In this document: positions 24,431 through 49,633 of the stretch, piece after piece
Layout: the number at the start of each line of letters is the position of its first letter
How positions within the stretch are numbered: position 1 is the stretch's first letter
From: Antitrichia curtipendula
Taxonomy: Eukaryota > Streptophyta > Bryopsida > Hypnales > Leucodontaceae
Assembly: GCA_951230915.1 (NCBI GenBank)
Contig: OX579639.1
Coordinates: 19,282,001 to 19,346,000, forward strand
Reading direction: 5' to 3'
DNA length: 64,000 nucleotides
The notes under the pieces: generated by a model
What the model was told of the DNA's origin: nothing
Database searches by the model: none
Seen by the model: the letters and a program-made list of their open reading frames with translations, nothing else
Position numbers and translations under genes: made by a program

Positions 24431-24790
24431 ATGACAATATTAATAATTTTATGTGGCTTAAAAGAAACTCAAGATCGACAAGCAAATTTGGAGCAAAAAA
24501 GAATGGATTGTTGTATTTGTTCTGAAACCATGTCAAGTTGGCAATACACATCTAAGTGTGCACATTCTTACTGTGAAAAATGTATTTTAGAATGGTTTAT
24601 AAGCCGTTTTGAATTAGGCCAATCAATAAAAACATGTCCATGCCCATTATGTAGAAATAATATCAGAGAAGATATTCATGTATTTTCTTCTAAAATTGAT
24701 AGGTATGATATAGATAACTTGGAAGAAAGTGTAATTTTAATGGGTCATCAGCATAATATCAATACCTGGATTGCACTAAAACTGCAATAA
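24431..24790 (+). CDS. Small RING-finger protein, intronless
   Basis: An intact 119-residue ORF carries a C3HC4 RING finger: C27-x2-C30 (CCIC), then CAHSYCEKC (Cys-x-His-x2-Cys-x2-Cys), and CPLC as the last pair. RING fingers usually act as E3 ubiquitin ligases by binding an E2. The loop between CEKC and CPLC is about 20 residues, within range. There is no membrane segment apart from a short hydrophobic N-terminus (MTILIILCGL). The nearest context is transposon and AT-rich DNA, with no introns. An open frame kept through such DNA argues for either recent origin or function. It could be a retrocopy, a capture from a mobile element or virus, or a young gene. An in-frame Met just before the RING (RMDCC) is an alternative start. 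Confidence 0.55.
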   Translation: MTILIILCGLKETQDRQANLEQKRMDCCICSETMSSWQYTSKCAHSYCEKCILEWFISRFELGQSIKTCPCPLCRNNIREDIHVFSSKIDRYDIDNLEESVILMGHQHNINTWIALKLQ

Positions 24791-28784
<3,994 letters not shown>

Positions 28785-29036
28785 TATTACTATTATTATT
28801 ATTACTATTATTATTATTACTATTATTATTATTATTACTATTATTATTACTATTATTATTATTACTATTATTATTATTACTATTATTATTATTACTATTA
28901 TTATTATTACTATTATCATTATTACTATTATTATTATTATTATTATTTATTATTGTTGTTGTTATTACATTTATTATTATTTTTATTATTTTTATTTTTA
29001 TTATTATTATCATCATCATCTTCATCATTATTTTTC
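28785..29036. repeat. Imperfect (TTA)n with regular TAC interruptions
   Basis: TTA units interrupted at near-regular spacing by ACTATTATT, then a mixed TTA/TTG/TCA tail. A patterned compound microsatellite; ORFs through it are artefacts. Confidence 0.93.
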
Positions 29037-29058
29037 TATTGTGTTTTATTTTAGAAGA

Positions 29059-29976
29059 TTAACCCCTAAATGTTAGAGACTATGTTTTTACCAAAATCGC
29101 TCCAAAATTGCTATTTCTAATACAATTAACAAATTTTAAAAAATATATATTTTTGGAAAAATATAACCATATGATCTTGTATTAAACTAGTTTGAGAAGT
29201 TGTGGAAAAAATTTCAGATATTTCCACGGTGTGGATTGCAAGATATTAGCATTTGAATTGACAAAATCTGGACAGTGCACTTCACAAGGTCACATTTTGT
29301 ATGAAAAAATGTCCCAAATGGTGGTTACTCTTTGGACTCATTCTTCAAGGCAAGTTGGCTATATGCTTGAAAAATTTCAAATCATTTGGAATTGTAAAAC
29401 ATACATGAAAAAAATAGTAAGTAGAAAGAGGTAGAGAATGTTGAAAACACTAAATTGTAAAGAATTTATTTATGAAATTGAAAAATGTCAATCCCAACGG
29501 TTGTAAGACTGTAATAAACAATCTACATCCAATGTTTCAATATTTTTTTCAAAAATATTGAATATTGAGTTAAATAAAGGACTTCAAAGTTATCTTAGAG
29601 TAAAGATTCCATAACTACCCTCAAACTAAAACTCCTCATAACTTTCATCTCATTAATCAAAATGGAATGATTCAAAGCTTTCTATGTACATATAAATCTA
29701 AAGAACCAATTTCAAATTTTTATTTAAAAAAAAAGTGATATTTAAAGAAGTTTTTTCAGTTGCTCGGGCTGCCCGCCGACCAATGAAGTTGATATATCAT
29801 GCAATAACTTTTTAACTACATAGTCAAAAGTTATGGAAATTGTTGGGCCTTAAAGCTACTCCTCGGGCACATCTTCTGTGAAAATTTCAAAGAAAAGAAA
29901 TAAAAATTCCGATCATAGTGAGCTGCACCAAATCGCTATGTTGTCAAAAAATGGTATTTGGTCCTTTAGGGGTTAA
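29059..29976 (-). mobile_element. TTAA-type element, family A copy 2
   Basis: About 918 bp, bounded by TTAACCCCTAAATGTTAG and GGTCCTTTAGGGGTTAA. Read on the minus strand it aligns with 3330-4273 and 44808-46039, including the ACATAGTC and CATTTTTTCATAC blocks. The 80-codon ORF inside lacks any motif. Confidence 0.8.
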
Positions 29977-30533
29977 GGTGGGCCACCCTTCACGTTGAAT
30001 TTTTTTCTATTAAAAGGAAATAGCCTTCTATTTTGGTGACTTATAGTAAAGTTGCGGGTGCTACTTTTTAGCTCCTCATCCATGAATTATCCCTCTAGGG
30101 TCTTGTAAATGTACAATATATTGTATGCCTCCACCACTTGATGTAATATGCACTTATAAGTGTTGATCACTTCACAAAGACTAACACACTTTGTGAAGAC
30201 TTTATTATAGGATTTGTTTTTTTGTAAAAAAATTAAACCATTTTCTATATGAACGTAAAATAAACTTATAATTTATAAATAGCTCTAACATGTGATGAAC
30301 TAAACTAAGAAGATGATCAAGTTCTTAAGACCAACCTTGGATCACTACTTGTATGGTTGCTTGGCTAGTCCAACAAGCCCATGATTCTACTAGTTGTTTC
30401 TATGTTCTTCTAATGCATCAAGTAAACAAAGAAAAACACTCTCAATCTTCAAATTTCTTCACTATGATTACCATAGTTGATTGGCATGCCCACATATATG
30501 CATGCATCAAAATTCTTCTCAATGCTTGGTACC
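29977..30533. other. Spacer between TTAA elements
   Basis: Contains GTGATCACTTCACAAAG/CTTTGTGAAG, a small palindromic patch near 30.16-30.20 kb. No gene recognised. Confidence 0.4.
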
Positions 30534-31092
30534 TTAACCCTTTAGGGCCTAAGGAGCCCCAAGCAACCTCTTGAATTCTTTTGGAATCAAATTAGCATAT
30601 TAAAAATTTATAATTTAATTTAAATTATGATTTTTCCGCAAATAACCATTTATATCTTCTATTTGATCTGATTTTTTAATATTTTTTGGAAAAAAAATGA
30701 AATTTATAAGATTTTTTAGAATTTCTATCTTTGAAAAATTATAGTAATTACAAAAAAGCTCACTTTACCATGAAATTTTGGTAGAAAATAGAAGAAATTA
30801 TATTGAACATTATGGTGAAGTCGGCATGCTCTCTTTAGTTATACACAAATAAATTCGATAGAGAAACATGTTCTACAGTGCATTTTGAAATTCTAGAAAT
30901 CCCAACTTCAAATTGCCCTAGACAAATCATTATTGCTCCAAATTTAATGGCCAATGGCTCATTGGAAGTGGAATTTCCTTGCCCTCACATTTCTTTCACA
31001 CCTCATAGGCAACTGAGGCTAGGAAAGTGTTCCAATTCCCAAAATTCAGTTTAAAACGACCAAATTTGGCATGCTCGACCCTAAAGGGTTAA
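30534..31092. mobile_element. TTAA-bounded element, family G
   Basis: About 559 bp. Left end TTAACCCTTTAGGGCC, right end (reverse complement) TTAACCCTTTAGGGTC: a terminal repeat of 16 bp with one mismatch inside flanking TTAA. The interior is AT-rich with no ORF and is not clearly related to families A or B. Confidence 0.7.
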
Positions 31093-31550
31093 ACCCTATA
31101 CTCTTGGTTGAATCCAGGCTATTTTCTCAATTATTCTTGGTTGAGAAGAACCCTTGTAACAAACAATGGTTCAAGAATGTACCGATATTTCTACAAGTCT
31201 ACCAAATTTCTACATGTCTACCAAAGAACAAACGTACTTGTAAAAACCAAAATTAATCTTCTTGTCATCTTGTCGTTGACACCCATGTATTGTCAAAGAA
31301 AATGCCCCGGGAGGAAAAGTTGCACAAACCAACTTACATTGTACTTGCTTTACAAAAAATGGAAAAATTCAATTCACACCCAACTGATGTACTAAAAATG
31401 TGCGTCCAAAACATACAGAAACCTACCATCCTCTCGGGGCCCTCAGAATGATTAGAAAAAGGTTGGTTCCGAGGACCCCGAGAGAGAGATAATTGCAGTG
31501 GAAAATATGATTATTATTATGATGACTCCCATTCTATTCTAATTTCGCCT
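31093..31550. other. 3' flank of the receptor kinase gene
   Basis: No separate gene recognised. On the minus strand an AATAAT-rich patch at about 31.51-31.52 kb lies 30-40 bp after the kinase stop codon and may serve as a poly(A) signal. TCGGGGCCCTC / GAGGACCCCGAGA near 31.43-31.49 kb is an imperfect inverted repeat. Confidence 0.4.
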
Positions 31551-42303
<10,753 letters not shown>

Positions 42304-44439
42304 GGAATCGACGACCCTGCACATGCAGAAAGGTTACCAGGAGTGACACTCGTAACCATGTTCTTCAAAGCATTAACTTGTCATCTAATACAAATTATCT
42401 AAACCACCCTGGCTTTTCAGCAACCCCTTTTTCTCACAATTGTGAAACCACTCACTCACTTAGTCCGCTCCTGATCTCTCCTGCAAACACATGCTGTGTT
42501 TGCAGAAACCATTGAAATTAACGACGTGTTCAAGAGACTTCGGGACACCTGTAACACAAGTTGTGTTTGCAGAAACCATTGAAATCAACGACGTGTTCAA
42601 GAGACTTCGGGACACCTGTAGCAGCGGCGACCTCATCCGCCTAGATTGCGAGGAAGATGCGATTAACAGAAGCTGAGAAGTATCAGTATGCTGTCTGTTC
42701 AACACTAAAAATTTCCTACGTGATACCAAATCACCAGCACTCAGGATTTGATTTTTCCCACAGGCTCGTGATTGGGTATTTATCAAGGTGCAAAATCCAT
42801 CAAACATCCGGAGCTCCTAGCAAGTGACTTTCAGAAGGAATTGAAAACTCTGGTTCAGTGACCACCATGAATTCAGAGTCTAGGTACTCAGATATTCTGC
42901 TCCGTACTAACTACACCACATCGTCGACGCGCAGAGATATACTGTTATCATCGACTCCTTGGTGCATCGCCTCCTTGTATAGGTCGACTCTCCAAAGCAC
43001 ACGTATACCATATCTAGTCATGAAGAGTCAGTAACATCGCTCATAGCGTGAAAGCGAAAATAGAAAGTGTCGGTGGCAGTGGATGACGAAGAAAAATAAA
43101 TCATTTTGGCTACGTACGAGAAGATCAAGACCAATCTAAAGGAATTCAGACTCATTTGGATAGTACGTTAATTGACTGACAGAGCTAAGAGCATGCTCCT
43201 CATGCCAGTGCCTCCTTCCAAGGTAGTGTATCTTTCAAGAATAGGTAAAGAAGGTCCTGAAGATGAGCTACCTGCAAGTTACTAAATAATTAACCAGACT
43301 CCCTGGCTCAAGTCGAGTCTTCAGCTTCAAGCAAAACTAGTACGGCCAGTCGAGTCAGTGAATCCTTCGCAGCTAGCTTCAATTCCACCAAGTGTAAGTT
43401 AGAACTCTTGAATTCCTAGTCCCGCCCCGCCACCTGCCGAGCCTGCTTCAATTCTGTTCCATATCCATCACACCTTCGATTCCTACCTTTTCTCGGTCCC
43501 TAAAATCTAGCTCTCCGTGTGGCTAGCTAGTTCCGACAGTTCTCTACTTCGGTCGAAGTCGGAGAACGACCTAGCTTCGCTCCGCTACTTCTGTCTGTCG
43601 AGACCGACATTAATCATTCCCAAAGTCACTCACATCTAGCGATTACCACCCAGTTCCGAGCTTGACGGAACGCGTGCTCGAATACTTCCGCTACCCACCC
43701 TCTCAGGGATTCGGGATGGATTCCAGTCAAGCTTGGACATCTTAGCTGGCTAGTTGGCTAGCTAGCTAGCGAGACACGGCAAATGAGCCAACGAATCAGT
43801 CCTTGCGGGCTGAGGAGCGAGATTCAATTGAAGGACTTATCAAGAGACGGTACCTTCCTCCAGTTGACAATCGAAGCTACTGTATTGCAGTGATGAGGCT
43901 GGAGAGGCTTTGCCGTTTTTGAAGAGACAAGCCCATAATGGAGAAGAAGACTGGAAGAAGCTGCAGCCAATTGGAAAGTGCAGGGAGCTGGATTCCAAAC
44001 TGCGATTCTAACTGTACACTGCACTGTGTCCCGAAGGGGAGGAGCCCGAGGTGACGGAGGCTTTCCATCGACAGGAGCGAAGTTATTACCCCTGATGACG
44101 ACGCGGAGGACGGGACGGGAGCTGGCTTCTTCCATTGAAAAGCGAGCCAGTGCTAAAAGGAGAGGTCGTGAAACAGGCAACTGCTCTAAAAGCATCCTCT
44201 AACGGAGTGGTACATTTTGCTTTCTTGAATGAACCAATGGTGTACATTTTAGGAGGGGGACACACTTTTAGTGAACATTGGGTTTCAGCTTTGAAAATTC
44301 GGAACTAAGTCCACAAAGGTCCAGAAAATCAATGCAACAATTTGGACTCGATGACAATTCCATTGTTTTATTCCTTTGGAAATTTACTGAAAACTGTTTC
44401 AAGGAATTTAGCTAGCTTTCCCCCAAATTCAATTAGTTC
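42304..44439. other. Upstream region of the receptor kinase gene
   Basis: More GC-balanced than most of the window; likely promoter and leader on the minus strand. Minus-strand ORFs of 115 and 123 codons at 42.46-42.81 and 43.82-44.20 kb show no recognisable motif. A 67-bp tandem duplication is listed separately. GCTAGCTAGCTAGC-like palindromes occur near 43.76 kb. Confidence 0.45.
42495..42627. repeat. 67-bp tandem duplication upstream of the kinase gene
   Basis: Two copies starting TGTGTTTGCAGAAACCATTG (42495 and 42562) and running through ACGACGTGTTCAAGAGACTT and CGGGACACCTGTA, almost identical. About 190-320 bp upstream of the start codon. Confidence 0.93.
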
Positions 44440-44781
44440 TTAACCCTTAAATGCCTTGATCCTTCTTTGAATTTTGGCACGTTTTTGCTTATATATTTCT
44501 ATAGAAATATCATTTATCACAATTCCGTGAAATTGGTAATTATGGAAGGTTGTCTTTTCAACATTCAAGTATTCAGCATTGGATGAATGAGAAATTAGTT
44601 AGACTAACATCGGGAAAAAGCCACCCATTGCTGCAATATTATTTAAATGGGTTAACATTATACTATTGAAACAATAATGCAACAATATTGAAGCAATGAG
44701 GGGTACTTTCCCGATGAAACCATGTCTACAAGCCCTCCGTTCATTATTCAAAATATGGAGGTTAGAGTGCTTAAGGGTTAA
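44440..44781. mobile_element. TTAA-bounded element, family F
   Basis: 342 bp with ends TTAACCCTTAAATGCC and (reverse complement) TTAACCCTTAAGCAC. The first 11 bases of both ends are identical. No coding content. Only 26 bp lie between it and the next TTAA element. Confidence 0.7.
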
Positions 44782-44807
44782 AAGGTGAGCTTTCAAAGCA
44801 AACTACC

Positions 44808-46039
44808 TTAACCCCTACAAGACCAACATGCGTTTTTTGGCAGTATGGAAATTTTGGGCAGGTACCTGTGACCAAAGATTTTCATACATTAGATGAGATT
44901 TGGGGTCTGGGAGGGCTGTTTTAGGCTTGTTCCCGGTATTGTTCCCCCGACAGTTAAGAACACTAAAGTCAGTGTTTATTATTTTGAAAAAAATAAAATA
45001 AAATAAAAAGTTTAGTCTTAAAGTGAAAAAAAAATGAAAAAAGTATTTTTTTTTTTTGAAAATCAAATAAAACCATATAAAGTGACAGTCTTTGTGCCAC
45101 ATTAGGCAGTTGCTGCGACACAGTTCCGGGGGCTAGGAATCCTAAGGAACTCACAGCCCTCTGCAAGGGCTTAAAATCATCTAATGTTTTTGGCTGAAAT
45201 TTTAATAGAAGTTGTGCACAAGGAATATCTTTCATATATGCACTAAATTTCATGACATTTGAAAATACGAGTCAAAAGTTATGGCCTAATATGTTACTTT
45301 TTTCCTCAGCTAGGCAGTCCAGGCAGATTTTTTTAAATCATTTTTTTCAGAAACAAAATTTTCAAATTGATTTTTTAGAGTTATATATACGTGGAAAGCT
45401 TTTAATCATTCCATTTTGACCAATGAGTCAAAAGTTATGAGGAGTTTAGTTTGCGGGGAGTTATAGAATCTCTACTCTAAAATAAACTTTGAAGTCCTTT
45501 ATCTTAATCAATTTTCAATATTTCTTGAAAAAAATAAAATTGTAGGATGTAGTTTATTTACTACAACATTTTGACCATTGGGATTAGCATTTTCCAATTT
45601 TATATCTAAATTCTTAACAATTTTGTATTTTGAATCATTATCTACTTTGTTCTACTTACTATTTTTTTCCTATATGTTGTACAATTTCAAATGATGGAAA
45701 ACTTTTTAAGCATGTAGCCAACTTGTCTAGGAAAAAAAATCCAAAGAAGCACCACCATTTTGAACATTTTTTCATAGAAAAGTGAGCTTCTGAAGTGCTG
45801 CTAGCCGTTTTTTTGCAAGGTCAAAAAATGATTTCAGTGATTTTAAATGCTTATATCTTGCAATCCACATGGCGGAAATTTCTGAAAATTTTACCATATG
45901 TTCTCAAGTCAGCATACTACCAGATCCTATAGTTACATGTGTCACAAAAAGTTTTTTTCAAAAATTTGGTGCTTGTACTAAAAATGACAGTTCTTGAGCA
46001 TTTTCGGTGAAAACATAGTCATGGAGCTTTAGGGGTTAA
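44808..46039 (+). mobile_element. TTAA-type element, family A copy 3, with nested MITE E
   Basis: Ends TTAACCCCTACAAGACCAA and GAGCTTTAGGGGTTAA. Without the nested element (44887-45186) it is about 932 bp and aligns along its length with 3330-4273: TTTTGGGCAGGTACC, ATTTTAATAGAAGTT, CAATGAGTCAAAAGTTATGA and GAAAACATAGTCATGG. Confidence 0.85.
44887..45186. mobile_element. MITE family E, copy 2 (nested in family A)
   Basis: 300 bp with 10-bp ends CATTAGATGA / TCATCTAATG. The unfilled family-A copy at about 3.41 kb is continuous at this point, which defines the insertion. Its sequence matches 23319-23615. Confidence 0.85.
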
Positions 46040-47232
46040 TGGTTCAATTGAGATGGTAAATTCTATTTCATCATTTTTGTTTTGTTTCCTCTATGTCAAA
46101 CTTTTAAAACTCCTTTGTGAACAGAATGTAACTCCTTGTTAATCCTTAAACGACCAACATTCACTTGCCTAGCTAGAGGGCAATCCAAATATAAATTAAA
46201 AAATCCCTTTGAAGTAGGATATGGTCTTGTTGCTTGCTCAAAATTTGTATGGTCAAGATAGACAAAAGTAAATAGTGAATAGTGCTTAGACTTTGCAACC
46301 TAAATATAGTGCTTTTCCAATCCATATTTACAATTGAAGTGGGTTCAATAGATTGATACATTGAAAGAAAAAAAATACAAATATCACTTTTTGAGAACGA
46401 TTATCTCAAAACCAAGTTTGAAGGGCTTAGCCTGTCATTTAAATCCTAATGACCCAAGAAACCATTTTCTGGTCGTAGAACCTTATTTGAGCTTCCCATT
46501 CTAAATTTTTGAGATTTTTCCAAATAAAATGATTTCCTCAAAATAGACTATGTTGTAAATCCAATGGTAGTAGTTTCATCGAATTCCAAGTTAAACTCTT
46601 CCTTATGGAATTTTTAAAAAATTATGTAGTGCAATGTAGCCTTTACAACTCATTTTTGGGAATTTAGTTTGGGATGGACTAAAAAGTCAACCAACCAATG
46701 CAATCGATGCCCACCTTGAAAAGGAAAAATTCAACGAGCTCAAGGAAAAGACAAGGAGTGTGTCCATTCTTCTTATTCTTCTCCCCACCATGCATTGCAA
46801 GCTCCATCCAAAATTGCAAGATGACTAAAACATTGTGAAATTTTAGATGAGCATTCTCAACTCTCACATGTCTTTCACTTAGGTCATCATTTCAAAACAT
46901 TCTCATTGAGAAATGCTTCTTCAAAGTGTGTTTTCCATGGTTCCAATCCAAACTTAAACATCTCCTAAACTGTGTTGTTAAATAATCTGAATTTTCTTTT
47001 CTTAAAGTGCTTATTCTCAATGTGGACTACAAGATCCTATGGTTAAAATTCTATCCAGTAGTGCAAGAAAAAAAATGAGCAAACAAATTGCTCAAGTTCT
47101 TGGCGATTTTGGCCCATTTTAAAACAACACCTCCCCCTTTGGATCATCATGTGATTAAGAGTTAATCTTGTAAGGACACAATGGCCTAATTGAAGCGTCT
47201 GATGGATGATAAAGAATACTTCTACATCACAA
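46040..47232. other. Old dispersed repeat, no gene
   Basis: About 46.42-47.15 kb aligns, with many substitutions, to about 54.84-55.59 kb: AATAGACTATGTTGTAAATCCAATGG versus AATAGACTGTGCTATAAATCCAACGG, and CAAATTGCTCAAGTTCTTGG versus GAATTGCTCAAGTTCTTGG. No ORF content recognised. Confidence 0.65.
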
Positions 47233-47368
47233 GGGGCTCATATTGTGTTCCCAGTGTCAAAATTCCCAGTGGGTTTCACTTTCCCCGGTGTTCCTAGTGT
47301 ACCACACCCCGGGGAATTAAAGTGGAACTCATCAAAAAATTTGACATCGGGAACACAATATGAGCCCC
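47233..47368. mobile_element. Near-palindromic MITE, family J
   Basis: 136 bp with ends GGGGCTCATATTGTGTTCCC / GGGAACACAATATGAGCCCC, a perfect 20-bp inverted repeat that continues inward with mismatches. Foldback type; superfamily undetermined. Confidence 0.85.
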
Positions 47369-47383
47369 ATGTGCATTGAATAG

Positions 47384-48538
47384 GGATATTAAAAGGGAAC
47401 CCATACTAATTAATTGACATTACACACTACATAAATACCTATCTTTGTTGTACATCATTAGTTATTATAGTGTCCAGGGGTTGTACATCATGATTCAAAC
47501 ATCTACAGTTTCCTACAACAAGTCCCTTTCAGTTTTTTTGGTCCCCTTAACCCTAGACCGCCCATGGCCGTTTTGGATAAAAAAACATCCTAGCTTTTGA
47601 AGTGCTATAAATCCAAATGTGACTAAGTAATAAAGATCTCAACCGTACAATCCTGTAGTACACATGCTGTAGATGTCATGGATCGAATTTGAAGTCATTT
47701 GACCGTGTAGATTGCAAGATTATAATGTTTAGTTTTGAAAAAGAATGCTGAAATTTTCCTAAAAACACATTTAGAGGCCAAATTTGATTTCTAAACCTAA
47801 TCAAATGAAAAAACTTTAAACTACAAAGTGATTCAAAACCAGTATACAAACACATTGGTGAAAAAAAAATATCATTCAATTGACTCAATGTGTTTGCAAA
47901 ATGGCTTGCGAATGTCAAAAATAGGCAAGAAAAGTTGCAAAAAACACATCTAGGGCTGAACCTCTTTCTACTAAAATGCTTCTCAGTCATTCATAAATTC
48001 TTTGATTGATATGAAAACTTAGCCACACAAACTAGACTAGTATGCGCAACTTTTAAAATTACAATTATTAAAAACGGACATATTATGAAGAAGATACAAG
48101 CCGCCGAAGTTCACTATAGTCCATAAATGGCGGGATTTTCAATTTTGAATTGCTCCCAAACATTCAAAACAACTTGGATTGACATGAAAATTTCACCACA
48201 ATAACTAGAACTCAAGGGAAACACAACCCAACAAATTTTATTGAAATCGAACATTGGATGAAGGAGATACAAGACCCCGAAGTTGCAGCCATGAAGTGCA
48301 CTTTGGTGAATCAAATTGAGCCTGTGAACTTTGATTGGCTTTCAGAAAATCATTACCTCTTGGATTGATCTGAAAATTTTACCACACAAACTAGAAGAAG
48401 AGGCGCAACTTTCCCAACAAGTTTTGTTGAATTTGGACATTGGATACAAAAGTTACAGTACTTTGAATTTTACTTAAGACTATGTGAGGACACTTTTTGT
48501 CCTCTTGGGCGGTCTAGGGTTAATACCACTATTCAGTG
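47384..48538. mobile_element. MITE family I copy 1, split by a TTAA element
   Basis: Ends CATTGAATAGGGATATTAA / ACCACTATTCAGTG. The first 166 bp match 50931-51123 closely (ATTGACATTACACACTA, TTGTACATCATTAGTTATT, CATCTACAGTTT). The right end of 15 bp reappears only after the 977-bp insertion at 47547-48523. Confidence 0.85.
47547..48523. mobile_element. TTAA-bounded piggyBac-like element, family H copy 1
   Basis: 977 bp including both TTAA. Ends TTAACCCTAGACCGCCCA and its perfect reverse complement (18 bp). The host MITE copy at 51.1 kb has one TTAA at the same position, so TTAA is the duplicated target. The interior holds internal repeats: three versions of a block with CACACAAACTAGA and GAAGATACAAG. 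No transposase ORF. CCCTAG ends with TTAA targets are characteristic of piggyBac. Confidence 0.88.
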
Positions 48539-49179
48539 TACATAAGACAAAAGTGCAAAATAGTTTCTTCACCCTTGGAATTTCGTGTGCAAAAAGGAAC
48601 GATGATCATCCTTGGAATTTTGAGTGCCAAGGGAGAGGTCCTTTTTTTTATTTTTCTTTCCCCTTCCTTCCAGTGCGTGTTATGATTTTTCTTTGGATTC
48701 TCAGTTCCAGCCAGCCAATGATTCACACGGTACCCAAAAGGATGATCAGTTCCAAGTCAGGTGGGTCCGAGTTCCCCCTTCCCTTCCTGTTCTGCACGGA
48801 GGTGAGTACGGCAGTTGCTCCGCAGATGGACTTTCCGTGCACTGCCACCGACGCAGCGGAACGGAAGAGAAAAACGAAGAAGGCCGCCTCGGTGGACGGA
48901 GCCAACGGGAGGCAGCTTGCTTGCGCATGCGCTTGGTTTCCGGAGTCGCGCTCCATGCCGGTTGCCTGCAAGCCCTGTCTGGGGCCAAGCTTATCTAAAT
49001 ATCTGCAGCTCAGCAACCTCGGCTCAGGAGATCTGGGGCAACTGACACGCGATGGAGTGGGGTGTGTTTATAAAGACAATTTAATGCCCAATTGCCTCAA
49101 ACAAAAAAAAAGAAAAAGAGGCAGTTTCTGAAGCTTACTTAATGAGAAAAAAGAAAAGAAAAATTAAAGGTATATATGT
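48539..49179 (+). other. GC-rich island with uncertain coding potential
   Basis: A 215-codon plus-strand frame begins inside the family-H end (48484) and runs to 49131; the part from about 48.83 kb is markedly GC-rich (MDFPCTATDAAERKRKTKKA and further). No domain is recognisable and overlapping frames on the minus strand are equally open, so composition alone may explain it. A short family-B fragment (ATTCACACGGTACCCAAAAG) lies at 48.72 kb. Could be a decayed exon or first exon of an unrecognised gene. Confidence 0.3.
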
Positions 49180-49414
49180 TTAACACTTAAATGTCAACAA
49201 GGACGGTTTTTGTGTCCAATGAATGACAAAGAATCTTTCCTTGTAGGACAGAAGTGCAACTATTCATCTTAGGTATTAGGGGTGAAAAAGGGGAGATCTT
49301 CTACATTACTTTGACTTCCAATGAGTATATTTTGGCTTATTCAAAGTAGATGATGTCACACGGTATCGAAATGCATGATTTTCACGACCACCAAGTCCGT
49401 CCTTTGAGGGTTAA
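49180..49414 (-). mobile_element. TTAA-bounded MITE, family B copy 3
   Basis: 235 bp from TTAACACTTAAATGTC to CGTCCTTTGAGGGTTAA, inverted relative to its neighbour. Contains TAGGACAGAAGTGCAACTATTC, the reverse of the family signature. Shares TTAA 49411-49414 with the next copy. Confidence 0.8.
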
Positions 49415-49633
49415 TCCTTAAATGACGGGCTCATAACCATGGAAATCATATGTTTTGACATTGTGTGAGTTGTTGGATCAAAATAATGGAGAAGTACTTA
49501 CTAGAAGCCAAACTACTATAGATGATCTTTTCCTTTTCCCACAAAATTGGGAGGATGAATAGTTGCACTTATGCCCTACACAGTAGACTCTCTTGTCATT
49601 CATCGGCCGTAGAACGTCCGCCTCGACAATTAA
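49411..49633 (+). mobile_element. TTAA-bounded MITE, family B copy 4
   Basis: 223 bp from TTAATCCTTAAATGACGGG to CGTCCGCCTCGACAATTAA. Right terminal repeat partly eroded. Shares a single TTAA with the elements on both sides. Confidence 0.8.

Noticed and set aside
29192..29434. 80-codon plus-strand ORF as a gene
   Set aside because: It lies within a family-A transposable element and related copies do not keep the frame.
43824..44195. Minus-strand ORF of 123 codons upstream of the receptor kinase
   Set aside because: No recognisable motif and other frames nearby are equally open; listed only as part of the upstream region.
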